A stretch of 64,000 bases of DNA from Kutzneria kofuensis (GTDB lineage: Bacteria > Actinomycetota > Actinomycetes > Mycobacteriales > Pseudonocardiaceae). Shown one piece after another: positions 43,517 through 52,136 of this stretch. The stretch is from assembly GCF_014203355.1 (NCBI RefSeq), contig NZ_JACHIR010000001.1, positions 3,102,038 through 3,166,037 of the forward strand. The letters are read 5' to 3'. Both the position numbers and the translations under genes were made by a program. Position 1 is the first letter of the stretch. Each line of letters starts with the position of its first letter. The notes below the pieces were generated by a model. The model was given only the letters and a program-made list of their open reading frames with translations. It did no database searches and was not told the DNA's origin.

Positions 43517-44127
43517 GACTGCCTCCCCCGCGGGTCCCACCGGACCGCGCTCTGCTCCCGCATCCACCGCCGCGCCCGCTTGCGCAGCCGCCACAGCACC
43601 AGCCTGCCACTGATCAGGGGCCCGGTGCGCCCGTCGATGGTCGCCAACAGGTCGCCGAGGCGCTGCATGGTGACGGCGAGAGCCCGGACGGTGACCCGGC
43701 TGTGCCGCCGCAGAGCCTCGGTGAGCTCGGCGAGCAGCCAAGCAGTCTGGCCGTCCTCGTCGCCGCCGACGGAGGCGGCATTGACGTCACGGTCGTAGAG
43801 CACGGCGGCGAGCACCCGCACCCGAAGCTCGACGGTGTCGGCCTCGGCGGAGACGACGAGGCTCTGCGCGGCAAGGGCCAGGGGGCGGCGGTCGACGCCG
43901 GTGGAGGCGACCAGCAGCGGCACGAGGGCGGCGACGCGGCTGGGGAGGTCGGTGGGCAGTGCGCCGAGGCGGGCCAGGAACTTGGGGTCGACGCCGTCGA
44001 TGTTGGCCACGGCGCCGATGGCCCGGCCGTGCAGCCGGAAGGGATCGGGCTCGGTGAGCACGGCGAGTACCAGCGCCGCGGCACGGGCGAACGGCCGTAG
44101 CGCGGCGACGACCTCGGCGTCATCCAC
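43513..44127 (-). CDS. Hypothetical helical protein in mshB operon
   Basis: 204 aa from GTG 44127 (ATG 44160 is an alternative). Predicted mostly helical, Leu/Ala/Arg-rich, with a basic C-terminus (LVLWRLRKRARRWMREQ). No known family. Overlaps the upstream membrane-protein gene by 8 nt and the downstream 55-aa gene by 4 nt. Confidence 0.65.
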   Translation of the reverse strand: MDDAEVVAALRPFARAAALVLAVLTEPDPFRLHGRAIGAVANIDGVDPKFLARLGALPTDLPSRVAALVPLLVASTGVDRRPLALAAQSLVVSAEADTVELRVRVLAAVLYDRDVNAASVGGDEDGQTAWLLAELTEALRRHSRVTVRALAVTMQRLGDLLATIDGRTGPLISGRLVLWRLRKRARRWMREQSAVRWDPRGRQS

Positions 44128-44518
44128 CGGCGGCGGGCAGCTTGGCCCGACCGAGCGCATTGCCGAGAACCACGGCCGACGGCAGCGTGCCGGCGGCGAG
44201 CAGCGCGAGGATCCGCCAGTCCGGGTAGACGAGGAAGTTGCCGCCGGGCCCGCCGACGGTGAGCCACAGCGTCACGATGAGCCACGCGAAGGCGGGCATG
44301 CCGCCGATCAACGTCACCGGGCGCAGCCGGGCGGCGGCCCGCACCAGCAGGGGCGTGGTCAGCGCGGCGATGACGATGGTGATCGGGAACGGGAAGCCGC
44401 CCAGGTCCGGCAGCACGGTGCCGTCGAACCGGGCGGGCAGGAACACGAGGTCGACGACCGCGAGCAGGATCGCGTCGAGCACCAGCACGACGAGCACCAC
44501 CCAGTCGCCGGGCCTCAT
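44120..44518 (-). CDS. Membrane protein next to mshB, Rv1171 type
   Basis: 132 aa with four hydrophobic helices (WVVLVVLVLDAILLAVVDLVF, FPITIVIAALTTPLLV, LIGGMPAFAWLIVTLWLTVG, WRILALLAAGTLPSAVVLG). Starts on ATG overlapping the mshB stop (ATGA). Mycobacteria also have a small membrane protein right after mshB, which suggests a function linked to mycothiol or its precursor (inference). Confidence 0.75.
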   Translation of the reverse strand: MRPGDWVVLVVLVLDAILLAVVDLVFLPARFDGTVLPDLGGFPFPITIVIAALTTPLLVRAAARLRPVTLIGGMPAFAWLIVTLWLTVGGPGGNFLVYPDWRILALLAAGTLPSAVVLGNALGRAKLPAAGG

Positions 44519-45381
44519 CGCGCGCGTTCCACGTCGTTCAGGCCGCCGAACAGGTCGGTCTCCGCGCCGTCGGCAGGACCGGCGGCGAGCACGTAGTACT
44601 CGGTGCCGATGACGGGCTGGGTGATGCCGTTGGACAGGGCGTAGCAGGCGGCGCCCTCGCCGTTCTCCCAGACGCTGACCTGGGTGGCATGCGCCCGCAG
44701 CGCGCTCAGCTTGGCCGGCACGTGGTCCTCGATGGCGACACGGGTGGTGATGATCTCGTCGTCGACCACGGGGAGCTCGCCGGGCTCGGGCATCCGCCAC
44801 GGCACGCCCTCGACGCCGCGAAGCTTCTTCAGGCCGGCGGCGACGGCGTCGCGCGAGGTGACGGAGTGGAAGACACGCAGCACGTCGGGCACCAGGGCGG
44901 CGGCGGCAGTGGTGATCTCGTGTGCGCGGATGTGGTCGGGGTGGCCGTAGCCGCCGTTGCTGTCGTAGCTGACGACAACCTGCGGCTTCACCTCGCGCAG
45001 GACCTCGGCGAGCTGCTCGGTCTGCACGGCGATGTCGCCGCCGACGAAGGCCCGCGGGTGGTTGTTGGCCTCGACGCCCACCATGCCCGAGTCCCGCCAG
45101 CGGCCGATGCCGCCGAGGAAGCGGTGATCGTTGACGCGCAGCCGCGCGCAGGCGGAGCGCAGCTCGCCCACGCGGTAGCCGCCGAGCTGGTCGGCGGCCT
45201 CGGCGCGCAGTTCGTTCAGGCTGGCGGGGATGATCTCGCCCTCCTCACCGAGCGTGCAGGTGACGACGGTGACGTGCACGCCGAGCGAGGCGTAATGGGC
45301 GATGGTTCCCCCGGTCCACAGGCTCTCGTCGTCGGGGTGCGCGTGCACCAGCGCGAGCCGTGGTGGGGCGGTCAGGGTCAC
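44515..45381 (-). CDS. mshB: GlcNAc-inositol deacetylase MshB (mycothiol synthesis)
   Basis: 288-aa zinc deacetylase that makes GlcN-inositol, second catalysed step to mycothiol. Zinc ligands H15 and D18 in VHAHPDDES and the third His in GYGHPDH; catalytic Asp17. Close to the M. tuberculosis enzyme (VVTCTLGEEGE, DQLGGYRVGEL, GGIGRWRDSGM). GTG 45381 chosen: TACGCT lies 6 nt ahead, so it is leaderless; upstream residues to 45495 are unrelated. Confidence 0.9.
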   Translation of the reverse strand: MTLTAPPRLALVHAHPDDESLWTGGTIAHYASLGVHVTVVTCTLGEEGEIIPASLNELRAEAADQLGGYRVGELRSACARLRVNDHRFLGGIGRWRDSGMVGVEANNHPRAFVGGDIAVQTEQLAEVLREVKPQVVVSYDSNGGYGHPDHIRAHEITTAAAALVPDVLRVFHSVTSRDAVAAGLKKLRGVEGVPWRMPEPGELPVVDDEIITTRVAIEDHVPAKLSALRAHATQVSVWENGEGAACYALSNGITQPVIGTEYYVLAAGPADGAETDLFGGLNDVERAR

Positions 45382-45387
45382 TCGACA

Positions 45388-45393
45388 AGCGTA
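45388..45393 (-). promoter_or_regulatory. -10 of leaderless mshB mRNA
   Basis: TACGCT on the minus strand, 6 nt before GTG 45381. Confidence 0.45.
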
Positions 45394-45706
45394 GAGCGCG
45401 GGCCTGACAGGCACCGGCGGTGGGGAGGCCGAGACCGCGTCCGAGGACTGGGGAATCAGCGGACGCGGCCTCGTTTCCCCCCTTGTGACGTCCACGGCAA
45501 AGCGCGCCGAGTTCCCCCCTGCCGCGAGGCCGGCAGCGACTCGGTGCGCCCTGTCGTCGACAAGTCACAGCTAACCAAGGGGGCGTGACGTCTCCGTGAC
45601 GCGAAGGTGGCTCAGTGGTCCAGACCTGACGTCGCGGCGTCACGAAAATGTCAGACCCCCTCGCTAGGGTCGAAGACACCGTGGGGAGGAACACCGGTGA
45701 ACGGCT

Positions 45707-45747
45707 CGTGGGCCGTCCGACGAGGGGGAGTCGTCGAACGGCCCACG
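45707..45747 (-). terminator. Terminator of the peptide importer operon
   Basis: Two-part stem: 10 bp (45707-45716 with 45738-45747) and inner 6 bp CGACGA/TCGTCG with a 7-nt loop, just past the last importer gene. Confidence 0.7.
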
Positions 45748-45761
45748 TGGCCAACACCTGC

Positions 45762-46811
45762 TCAGGCGACGGGCATCTCCTCGGCGAAGTGGCACGCCGA
45801 CAGCAGCTCGCTCTCGCCGCGCTTCTTCAGCTCCGGGGCCTCGGTGGCGCAGATGTCCTGCGCCTTCCAGCACCGGGTCCGGAACCGGCAACCCGAGGGC
45901 GGGTTCACCGGGCTGGGCACGTCGCCGGTCAGCACGATCCGGTTGCGCTGGCGCTCCCGCTCCCGCTTGGGATCGGGGACGGGCACGGCCGACAGCAGGG
46001 CCTGCGTGTACGGGTGCATCGGCCGGCTGTAGATCAGCTCCCGCGGCCCGACCTCGACCAGCGACCCCAGGTACATGACGGCGACCCGGTGCGAGATGTG
46101 CCGCACCACGGACAGGTCGTGCGCCACGAACAGGTACGCCAGGTTGAGCTCCTGCTGCAGCTCCTCCAGCAGGTTGACCACGCCCGCCTGCACGGACACG
46201 TCCAGCGCGGACACCGGCTCGTCCAGCACGACCAGCTTCGGGTTCAGCGCCAGCGCCCGGGCGATGCCGATGCGCTGCCGCTGGCCGCCGGAGAACTCGT
46301 GCGCGTAGCGGTTCCGGTGCTCCGGGTTCAGGCCGACGATCTCCATCAGCTGGTTGATCCGCTGCTGGATGACCTCGGCGCTGCCGAAGCGGTGGATCCG
46401 CAGCGGCTCGGCGATGATGTCGTTGACCTGCCACCGCGGGTCCAGCGACGCGTACGGGTCCTGGAACACGATCTGGAGGTCCCGGCGCATGGCCTGGAGC
46501 TCCTTGCGGTGCATGGTGGTCAGCTCGCGACCCTCGAACTTCACCGAGCCCGAGGTGGGCTTGTGCAGCTGGAGGATGGCCCGGCCGGTGGTCGACTTGC
46601 CCGAGCCGGACTCGCCGACCAGCCCCAGCGTCTCGCCGGCGGCCAGGTCGAAGCTGACGCCGTGCACGGCCTGCACGTGCCCGACGGTGCGCGGGATGAT
46701 GCCGCCGCCCCGCACCGGGAAGGACTTGTAGAGGTCCTTCACCTGGAGCAGGGGCGAGCCCGTGGTGCCCGCGCCGCCGGTCGCCGGCCTGGTCTCGGTG
46801 CCGGTGCTCAC
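45762..46811 (-). CDS. Peptide ABC importer ATPase, OppF/DppF type
   Basis: 349 aa. Walker [11 protein letters not shown]-loop [12 protein letters not shown] (OppF signature), [15 protein letters not shown], Walker [13 protein letters not shown] and [13 protein letters not shown]-terminal oligopeptide/dipeptide extension with a Cys cluster ([14 protein letters not shown]) that may bind a 4Fe-4S cluster, known in DppD/DppF homologues. Overlaps the OppD-type gene by 4 nt. Confidence 0.88.
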   Translation of the reverse strand: MSTGTETRPATGGAGTTGSPLLQVKDLYKSFPVRGGGIIPRTVGHVQAVHGVSFDLAAGETLGLVGESGSGKSTTGRAILQLHKPTSGSVKFEGRELTTMHRKELQAMRRDLQIVFQDPYASLDPRWQVNDIIAEPLRIHRFGSAEVIQQRINQLMEIVGLNPEHRNRYAHEFSGGQRQRIGIARALALNPKLVVLDEPVSALDVSVQAGVVNLLEELQQELNLAYLFVAHDLSVVRHISHRVAVMYLGSLVEVGPRELIYSRPMHPYTQALLSAVPVPDPKRERERQRNRIVLTGDVPSPVNPPSGCRFRTRCWKAQDICATEAPELKKRGESELLSACHFAEEMPVA

Positions 46812-47950
46812 GACGCGGCCTCCTTCTGCTGGTCACCGCTGTCCGCGAGATGCTCCTCGACGACCACCTCGGGGTTGTCGATCATGAGCGCGGCGATCGG
46901 CTCCTCGGCGCCGATCTCCTTGCGGGCGAACAGCTTCTTCGGGTCCTCGTAGCCGGCCAGGTCGTTCCACCGGTGGCAGCGGGTCAGGTGCGCCGTGGCG
47001 CCGCCGCCCGCCTCCACCAGCTCCGGCTCCGACTCGTGGCACACCGGCGCCACCAGCGGGCAGCGCGGCGAGAACGCGCAGCCGGACGGCAGGTTGACCA
47101 GCGAGGGCGGCGCGCCGGTGATCGGGGTCAGCCGCTGGCCGATCAGGCTCGGGTCCGGGTTGGAGCCGAGCAGGCCGACCGTGTACGGCATGCGCGGGGT
47201 CTCGAACACCTCGTCCACCGAACCCGACTCGACGACGGTGCCGGCGTACATCACCTGCACCTTGTCCACCATGCCGGCCACGACCCCCAGGTCATGGGTG
47301 ATCATGATGATGGCCGCGTTCGTCTCGTCCCGGATCCGCAGCAGCGTCTCCAGGATCTGCGCCTGCACGGTCACGTCCAGCGCGGTCGTCGGCTCGTCCG
47401 CGATGATCACGTCCGGGTCGTTGATGATCGCCATGGCGATCACCACGCGCTGCCGCATGCCGCCGGAGAACTCGTGCGGGTACTGCTTGGCCCGCCGGTC
47501 CGGCTGCGGGATGCCGACCTGCTCCAGCGCCTCGACGGCCTTGGCCCACGCCGCCTTCTTGGACACCTTGTGGTGCTCCAGGTAGGCCTCGGCCAGCTGG
47601 GCCCCCACGGTGAACACGGGGTTCAGCGAGGTCATCGGGTCCTGGAAGATCATCGAGACCGAGTTGCCGCGGAACTTGCGCATCTCGTTGTAGCTCAGGC
47701 CGTTGAGCTCCTGGCCGCGGTAGGCGATCGAGCCCGACACCCGGGCGGTCTTGGGCAGCAGGCCCAGGATCGCCATCGAGGACACCGACTTTCCGGAACC
47801 GGACTCGCCGACGACGCCGAGCACCTCGCGGGGCTTCAGCTCGAAGGACAGGTCGCGGACCGCGTGCACCACGCCGTCGTCGGTCGGGAACTCGACCGTC
47901 AGGTCGGACACCCGAAGCAGCGGCTCGTTCGTGTCGATCCCGTTGGTCAT
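46808..47950 (-). CDS. Peptide ABC importer ATPase, OppD/DppD type
   Basis: 380 aa. Walker [68 protein letters not shown]-terminal Cys motif [17 protein letters not shown] 47950 overlaps the permease stop as TGATG; GTG 47953 is an alternative. Pairs with the OppF-type ATPase. Confidence 0.88.
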   Translation of the reverse strand: MTNGIDTNEPLLRVSDLTVEFPTDDGVVHAVRDLSFELKPREVLGVVGESGSGKSVSSMAILGLLPKTARVSGSIAYRGQELNGLSYNEMRKFRGNSVSMIFQDPMTSLNPVFTVGAQLAEAYLEHHKVSKKAAWAKAVEALEQVGIPQPDRRAKQYPHEFSGGMRQRVVIAMAIINDPDVIIADEPTTALDVTVQAQILETLLRIRDETNAAIIMITHDLGVVAGMVDKVQVMYAGTVVESGSVDEVFETPRMPYTVGLLGSNPDPSLIGQRLTPITGAPPSLVNLPSGCAFSPRCPLVAPVCHESEPELVEAGGGATAHLTRCHRWNDLAGYEDPKKLFARKEIGAEEPIAALMIDNPEVVVEEHLADSGDQQKEAAS

Positions 47951-48873
47951 CACGCACGCACCTTCGTCTGCCGCGGGTCGAACGCGTCACGCAGTCCGTC
48001 ACCGATGAAGCTGATGGTCATCGAGATCAGCACGATGGCCAGGAACGGACCCCAGAACAGCCACGGCCGCAGCAGCACCTGGGTGTAGTTGTCCTGCACG
48101 ATCAGGCCGAGCGAGGTGTCCGGCAGCTGCACGCCCAGGCCGATGAACGACAGCGCGGCCTCGGTCAGCACCGCCGTGGACACCGACAGCGTCGCGTTCA
48201 CGGTGATGGTGCCGACCATGTTCGGGATGAGGTGCTTGAACACGATGTGCCAGGTGCCGGCGCCGGCCGCGCGGGAGGCCTCGACGAACTCGCGAGCCGA
48301 CAGCGACAGCGCCTCGCCGCGGGTGATGCGGGCGATCTGCATCCAGTTGAACAGTGCCAGCACGATGGCCACCACCCACCAGGTGCTCGACCAGGCGTGC
48401 ACCAGGATCGCGGCCAGCGCGATCTGCGGCACGATCAGGAACAGGTCGACCAGCCGCATCAGGGCGTTGTCGACGAAGCCCTTGAGATAGCCGGCGACGG
48501 CGCCGACGAGCACGCCGACGATGGTCGAGCTGATCGCCACCGTGAACGCGATGGCCAGCGAGAACTGGGTGCCGCGCAGCAGCTGCGCGAGCGCGTCCCG
48601 GCCCAGCTGGTCGGTGCCGAGCAGGTGGCCGCCGCCGGGCCGCAGGTAGCCGCCCGCGCTGGTGTCGGAGTAGTTGTACTTCAGGAACAGCGGCACCACG
48701 AACGAGGCGATCGCCAGCAGGATGAGCACGCCGAGGCTGGCCATGGCCAGGCGGTGCCGCACGAACCGGCCGAAGATGATCGACGTCTGGGACCGGGCCT
48801 TGGCGTCGAACTCGTGGCGCACGGCGTCGGCGGCGGGGCCGTCGACGGTGGCGGTCTGGGTTGCGTTAGCCAA
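47950..48873 (-). CDS. Peptide ABC importer permease, OppC/DppC type
   Basis: 307 aa. N-terminal cytoplasmic tail, OppC_N helix, then about five helices with the signature HLLGTDQLGRDALAQLLRGT and EAA loop EASRAAGAGTWHIVFKHLIPN. Starts with TTG, overlapping the OppB-type stop by 8 nt. Confidence 0.88.
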   Translation of the reverse strand: MANATQTATVDGPAADAVRHEFDAKARSQTSIIFGRFVRHRLAMASLGVLILLAIASFVVPLFLKYNYSDTSAGGYLRPGGGHLLGTDQLGRDALAQLLRGTQFSLAIAFTVAISSTIVGVLVGAVAGYLKGFVDNALMRLVDLFLIVPQIALAAILVHAWSSTWWVVAIVLALFNWMQIARITRGEALSLSAREFVEASRAAGAGTWHIVFKHLIPNMVGTITVNATLSVSTAVLTEAALSFIGLGVQLPDTSLGLIVQDNYTQVLLRPWLFWGPFLAIVLISMTISFIGDGLRDAFDPRQTKVRA

Positions 48874-49864
48874 GGCGGATCCTAGGGTCGAGAAGGCCGT
48901 AGAGCACGTCGGCGATCAGGTTGAACACGACGACGACTGTCGCGGTCACCGCGAACCAGCCCATCAGTGTCGGCGGGTCGAAGTTGGTGACGGACTTGAC
49001 CAGCACGGTGCCCATGCCGCTCCAGCCGAACACGTGCTCCGTGATGATCGCGCCGCCGATGATGGCGCCGATGTTGAGCGCGAACAGGGTCGTGACGGGG
49101 ATGAGCGCGTTGCGCATGGCGTGCCGGAAGATCACCCGGCTCTGCGAGAGGCCCTTCGCCCGCGCGGTCCGCACGTAGTCGGCGTTGAGCGTCTCCAGCA
49201 TGGAGGCGCGCTGGAACCGGCTGTACGCGGCGAAGCTGATGGTCATCAGCGAGATCGTCGGCAGCAGGAAGGTGCCGGAGTAGTTCACGATGATCTGGCC
49301 GAGGTTGTGGCCGAAGCCGCTGGTCGGCGGGCCTGCCGTGGTCAGCCAGCGCTTGAGGTGGAACGACTCCAGCACGTTGTTGAACTGGATGCCGTAGTTC
49401 TTGATCACGACGGCGACGCAGCTGATCGGCATCGAGAACATCAGGAACGCGATGCTGGTGGCGATGTAGTCGAAGATCGAGTACTGCCGGACGGCGGAGA
49501 ACACGCCGACGGCGATGCCCAGCACGAGCGCGATCAGCTCGGCGCCGATCACCAGGCGCATGGTCACCCACAGCGCGTTGGAGATGGTGTCGATGACCGG
49601 CGTCTGCGCCTCGCCGAGGGCGACGCTGACCCCCCAGTTGCCGGTCACGAAGCCGGTCAGCCACGACCAGTACCGGGCCAGGATCGGCTTGTCCAGACCG
49701 AGCGAGACGGACAGCGTGTGGATCTGCTCCGGGGTGACGCCGGGCTTGCCTTTCAGGCCCGCCAGCGGGTCACCGGCCGAGGCCACGAGCAGGAAGAGGA
49801 GGAAGCTGCCGATCAACAGGATGGGTATGGAGATCAGCAACCGTCGAATCAGGTATTGGAACAC
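48866..49864 (-). CDS. Peptide ABC importer permease, OppB/DppB type
   Basis: 332 aa. Starts MFQYLIRRLLISIPILLIGSFLLFLLVAS, classic for OppB, with six helices and EAA loop TARAKGLSQSRVIFRHAMRN. First permease after the binding protein; the 161-nt gap to that gene includes a perfect 12-bp palindrome GTCAGTACTGAC (49945-49956) and a GC stem (49966-50002) that may attenuate or process the mRNA. Confidence 0.88.
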   Translation of the reverse strand: MFQYLIRRLLISIPILLIGSFLLFLLVASAGDPLAGLKGKPGVTPEQIHTLSVSLGLDKPILARYWSWLTGFVTGNWGVSVALGEAQTPVIDTISNALWVTMRLVIGAELIALVLGIAVGVFSAVRQYSIFDYIATSIAFLMFSMPISCVAVVIKNYGIQFNNVLESFHLKRWLTTAGPPTSGFGHNLGQIIVNYSGTFLLPTISLMTISFAAYSRFQRASMLETLNADYVRTARAKGLSQSRVIFRHAMRNALIPVTTLFALNIGAIIGGAIITEHVFGWSGMGTVLVKSVTNFDPPTLMGWFAVTATVVVVFNLIADVLYGLLDPRIRLG

Positions 49865-50025
49865 GGGTTGCTCCTCGACGACCTCACCGGGAGCTGGTCG
49901 GGTAGCCGGCTGGAGCGAGGTCTGCCTGGACGGGTGGGGACGGGGTCAGTACTGACACGGGTGCGCCCCGGCGCCGATCGCGAGCCGCGACCGACGCCGG
50001 GGAGCCGACAACCGTGGTGCTGGAA

Positions 50026-51828
50026 TCAGGAGTTCGGCTTCTGCCACTCGTTGGCGTTCCACAGGGCGCCGAAGTAGCTCTGGAAGTACGCCCGGTCGAT
50101 GTCACCGGTGTACGCCCACATGTTCGGCGGCTGGAAGAGCGGGAACGTGGAGTACGTCTCCGACAGCGCCTTGTCCGCGGCCTGGTAGAACGGCACGGCC
50201 GCAGCGGGGTCGGTCTGCTTGACCGCCTGGTCGAACGCGTCGTCGGCCGTCTTGTCGCTGATGCCGTTCCAGTTCTGGCCCTGACCGGTGTGGTAGGTGG
50301 CCACCGAGGACGAGTGGAACGGCGGCACCGACCACGCGAACAGCGCCACGTCGTAGTCACCGTCGCTGACCCGCTTGTCCAGGAAGTTCGGGTCGGTGTC
50401 GTCCTGGACGTCGATGCCGGCCGCCTTGCACTCGCTCTGGATCAGCGCGACGGTCTGCTTGCGGCGGGGGATGTCGGTGTGGCTGATCTTGAAGCTCAGC
50501 TTCTGGCCGTTCTTGGCCATGATGCCGTCCGGACCCAGGGCCCAGCCGTCGTCGGTCAGCGTCTTCTTCGCGGTGTCCGCGCTGGCGGTCAGCTTGTCCG
50601 AGTAGTTGTCGGCGTAGCCGGGGCTACCCGGGAAGAACAGCAGGCTGTTGAACGGCTTGGCGTCCGGCTGCACCTGCTTGATCAGCTTGTCCACCAGCTC
50701 GTTGCGGTTGATGCACTCGCCGAACGCCTTGCGGACCGCGATGTCCTGGAAGATCGGCCGCTTGAGCTGCAGGTCGAGGTGCTCGAAGTTCAGGCCGGCG
50801 TTGGCGCCGTAGGTGATGCCCGACGAGCCGAGGCCCTGCAGCGTGGTCGCCGCGTTGCTGTCCGGCTGCGCCGAGGACAGCACCTGCTCCTCGTTGTTCT
50901 GCAGCGCCTGCACCTGGGCGTTGGAGTCGGGGATCGCCTTCAGGGTGATCTGCGACGGGCCGCCCGGGTTGCCCGCCCACTTCGGGTTGCGGACCAGCGT
51001 GATCGACGAGCCCTGGGCCCAGTCCTTGATCATGTACGGGCCGGAGGCCGGCGCGAGGTCCGCCTTGAAGCCCTTCCACCCGGTGTTCCAGAAGTCGGAG
51101 ACCTTGGTCAGCACGTCGGCCGAGCTCTGCGGGGTCACCTGGGTGATGTCCGAGACGCCGGTCTGCTTCTCCAGGATGTGCGCCGGGAGCAGGTCGTCTG
51201 AGAAGCCGAACAGGCTCTTGTAGTCGGCGAACGGCGTGCTGAACGTGGTGACCATCGTCTGGTCGTCCTGGCACTTGGCCGAGCTGATCTGGCTGTACCC
51301 CGTGGTGCTGGCGGCGTTGAAGTAGGCCGTCTTGCCGTCGGGCTTCATGGCCAGGCCGCTGTCGGCCAGGTAGGTCAGGTAGAAGTCCTTGCAGTTCCAG
51401 GGCGCGCCGTCGGACCAGGTGACGCCCTTCTTGATCTTCCAGGTGATCGTCTGGGGGTTGGTCGAGGTGACGTCGACCGAGTCCATGACGTCCTTGTTCA
51501 GCAACACCTTGTTGTTGCCGTCAGGGATGAACGGACGGGCCAGAACCTGGATCAAGGCGAAAGTGTTGTATGACTGATTCGCGTCGGCCGTCGCGTTGTT
51601 GTACGCGGTGAACGGCTTGTCCGTCGAAACGGTCACCGGGCCAATGTCGCTGACCTTCGGCGCGGTGTACGTGTCACCTGATTCGCCCTTGGCAACCGCC
51701 GCGCCGGCGAGGCCACCGCCGTTGGACCCGTTGCCCTGATCGCCCCCACCGGAGCCACCACATGCGGTCAGCATGAGCGCGGCGCCAGCCATCACCGCGA
51801 TCGCGGGGATCGCTTTGGATCTCCTCAT
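50026..51828 (-). CDS. Peptide-binding lipoprotein (family 5)
   Basis: 600 aa. Signal peptide with lipobox, Cys23 (AALMLTAC), then a Gly/Ser/Asn linker. SBP family 5 pattern (ITWKIKKGVTWSDGAPWNCKDFYLTY, AFGECINRNELVDKLI). ATG 51828 is 9 nt after AGGAGGG; GTG 51834 is too close to it. First gene of the importer operon; peptide class unknown. Confidence 0.87.
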   Translation of the reverse strand: MRRSKAIPAIAVMAGAALMLTACGGSGGGDQGNGSNGGGLAGAAVAKGESGDTYTAPKVSDIGPVTVSTDKPFTAYNNATADANQSYNTFALIQVLARPFIPDGNNKVLLNKDVMDSVDVTSTNPQTITWKIKKGVTWSDGAPWNCKDFYLTYLADSGLAMKPDGKTAYFNAASTTGYSQISSAKCQDDQTMVTTFSTPFADYKSLFGFSDDLLPAHILEKQTGVSDITQVTPQSSADVLTKVSDFWNTGWKGFKADLAPASGPYMIKDWAQGSSITLVRNPKWAGNPGGPSQITLKAIPDSNAQVQALQNNEEQVLSSAQPDSNAATTLQGLGSSGITYGANAGLNFEHLDLQLKRPIFQDIAVRKAFGECINRNELVDKLIKQVQPDAKPFNSLLFFPGSPGYADNYSDKLTASADTAKKTLTDDGWALGPDGIMAKNGQKLSFKISHTDIPRRKQTVALIQSECKAAGIDVQDDTDPNFLDKRVSDGDYDVALFAWSVPPFHSSSVATYHTGQGQNWNGISDKTADDAFDQAVKQTDPAAAVPFYQAADKALSETYSTFPLFQPPNMWAYTGDIDRAYFQSYFGALWNANEWQKPNS

Positions 51829-52136
51829 TGACACGTGCCCTCCTAGCACAGGGCGGCCGCGACCGGATCAGTCGACGCGCACACCCGGGGACCATAGCGC
51901 GCCACAAGCTACTCGACCTGCGCGCTGTGCCAGGCACCGTAAGAAGAGGAATACCCACGGGTCACTGGTGACACGGCGATCGTGACCAAAGGGTGACACG
52001 GTGACAGCGCGTAGCGATTGAGCAGTTACCGGGCGGGATCGTTCGCTACCCGAACGGGGGAAAAATCTGTCAAGAGTTGAAATCGGCAGGTCGCGCCGAG
52101 TCGCCCGAATTAACAGCAATTAACAACACGAACGGG
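51829..52136. other. 308-nt gap upstream of the peptide importer
   Basis: No gene. Carries the candidate promoter and direct repeats described at 51967-52073 and a comparatively AT-rich stretch at 52080-52130 near the lpqW-like stop. Confidence 0.55.
51967..52073 (-). promoter_or_regulatory. Peptide importer promoter with GTGAC direct repeats
   Basis: Minus strand: TTGACA (52073-52068), 19-nt spacer, TAGCGA (52048-52043). Downstream, on the plus strand, GTGAC recurs in GGTGACAC 51967, CGTGACCA 51981, GGTGACAC 51992 and GGTGACAG 52000; the middle two are 11 bp apart, as in response-regulator sites. Being downstream of the start they would repress. Confidence 0.4.

Larger units (their letters stand above)
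45382..45761. other. 380-nt gap between mshB and the peptide importer
   Basis: Holds the mshB promoter (45388-45393), several TGACGT/GTGACG motifs between 45484 and 45640, and the importer terminator at 45707-45747. No gene seen. Confidence 0.6.

Noticed and set aside
45484-45640. Cluster of TGACGT/GTGACG motifs between mshB and the importer as a regulatory array
   Set aside because: Spacing is irregular and no promoter can be placed beside them; may be chance in GC-rich DNA.
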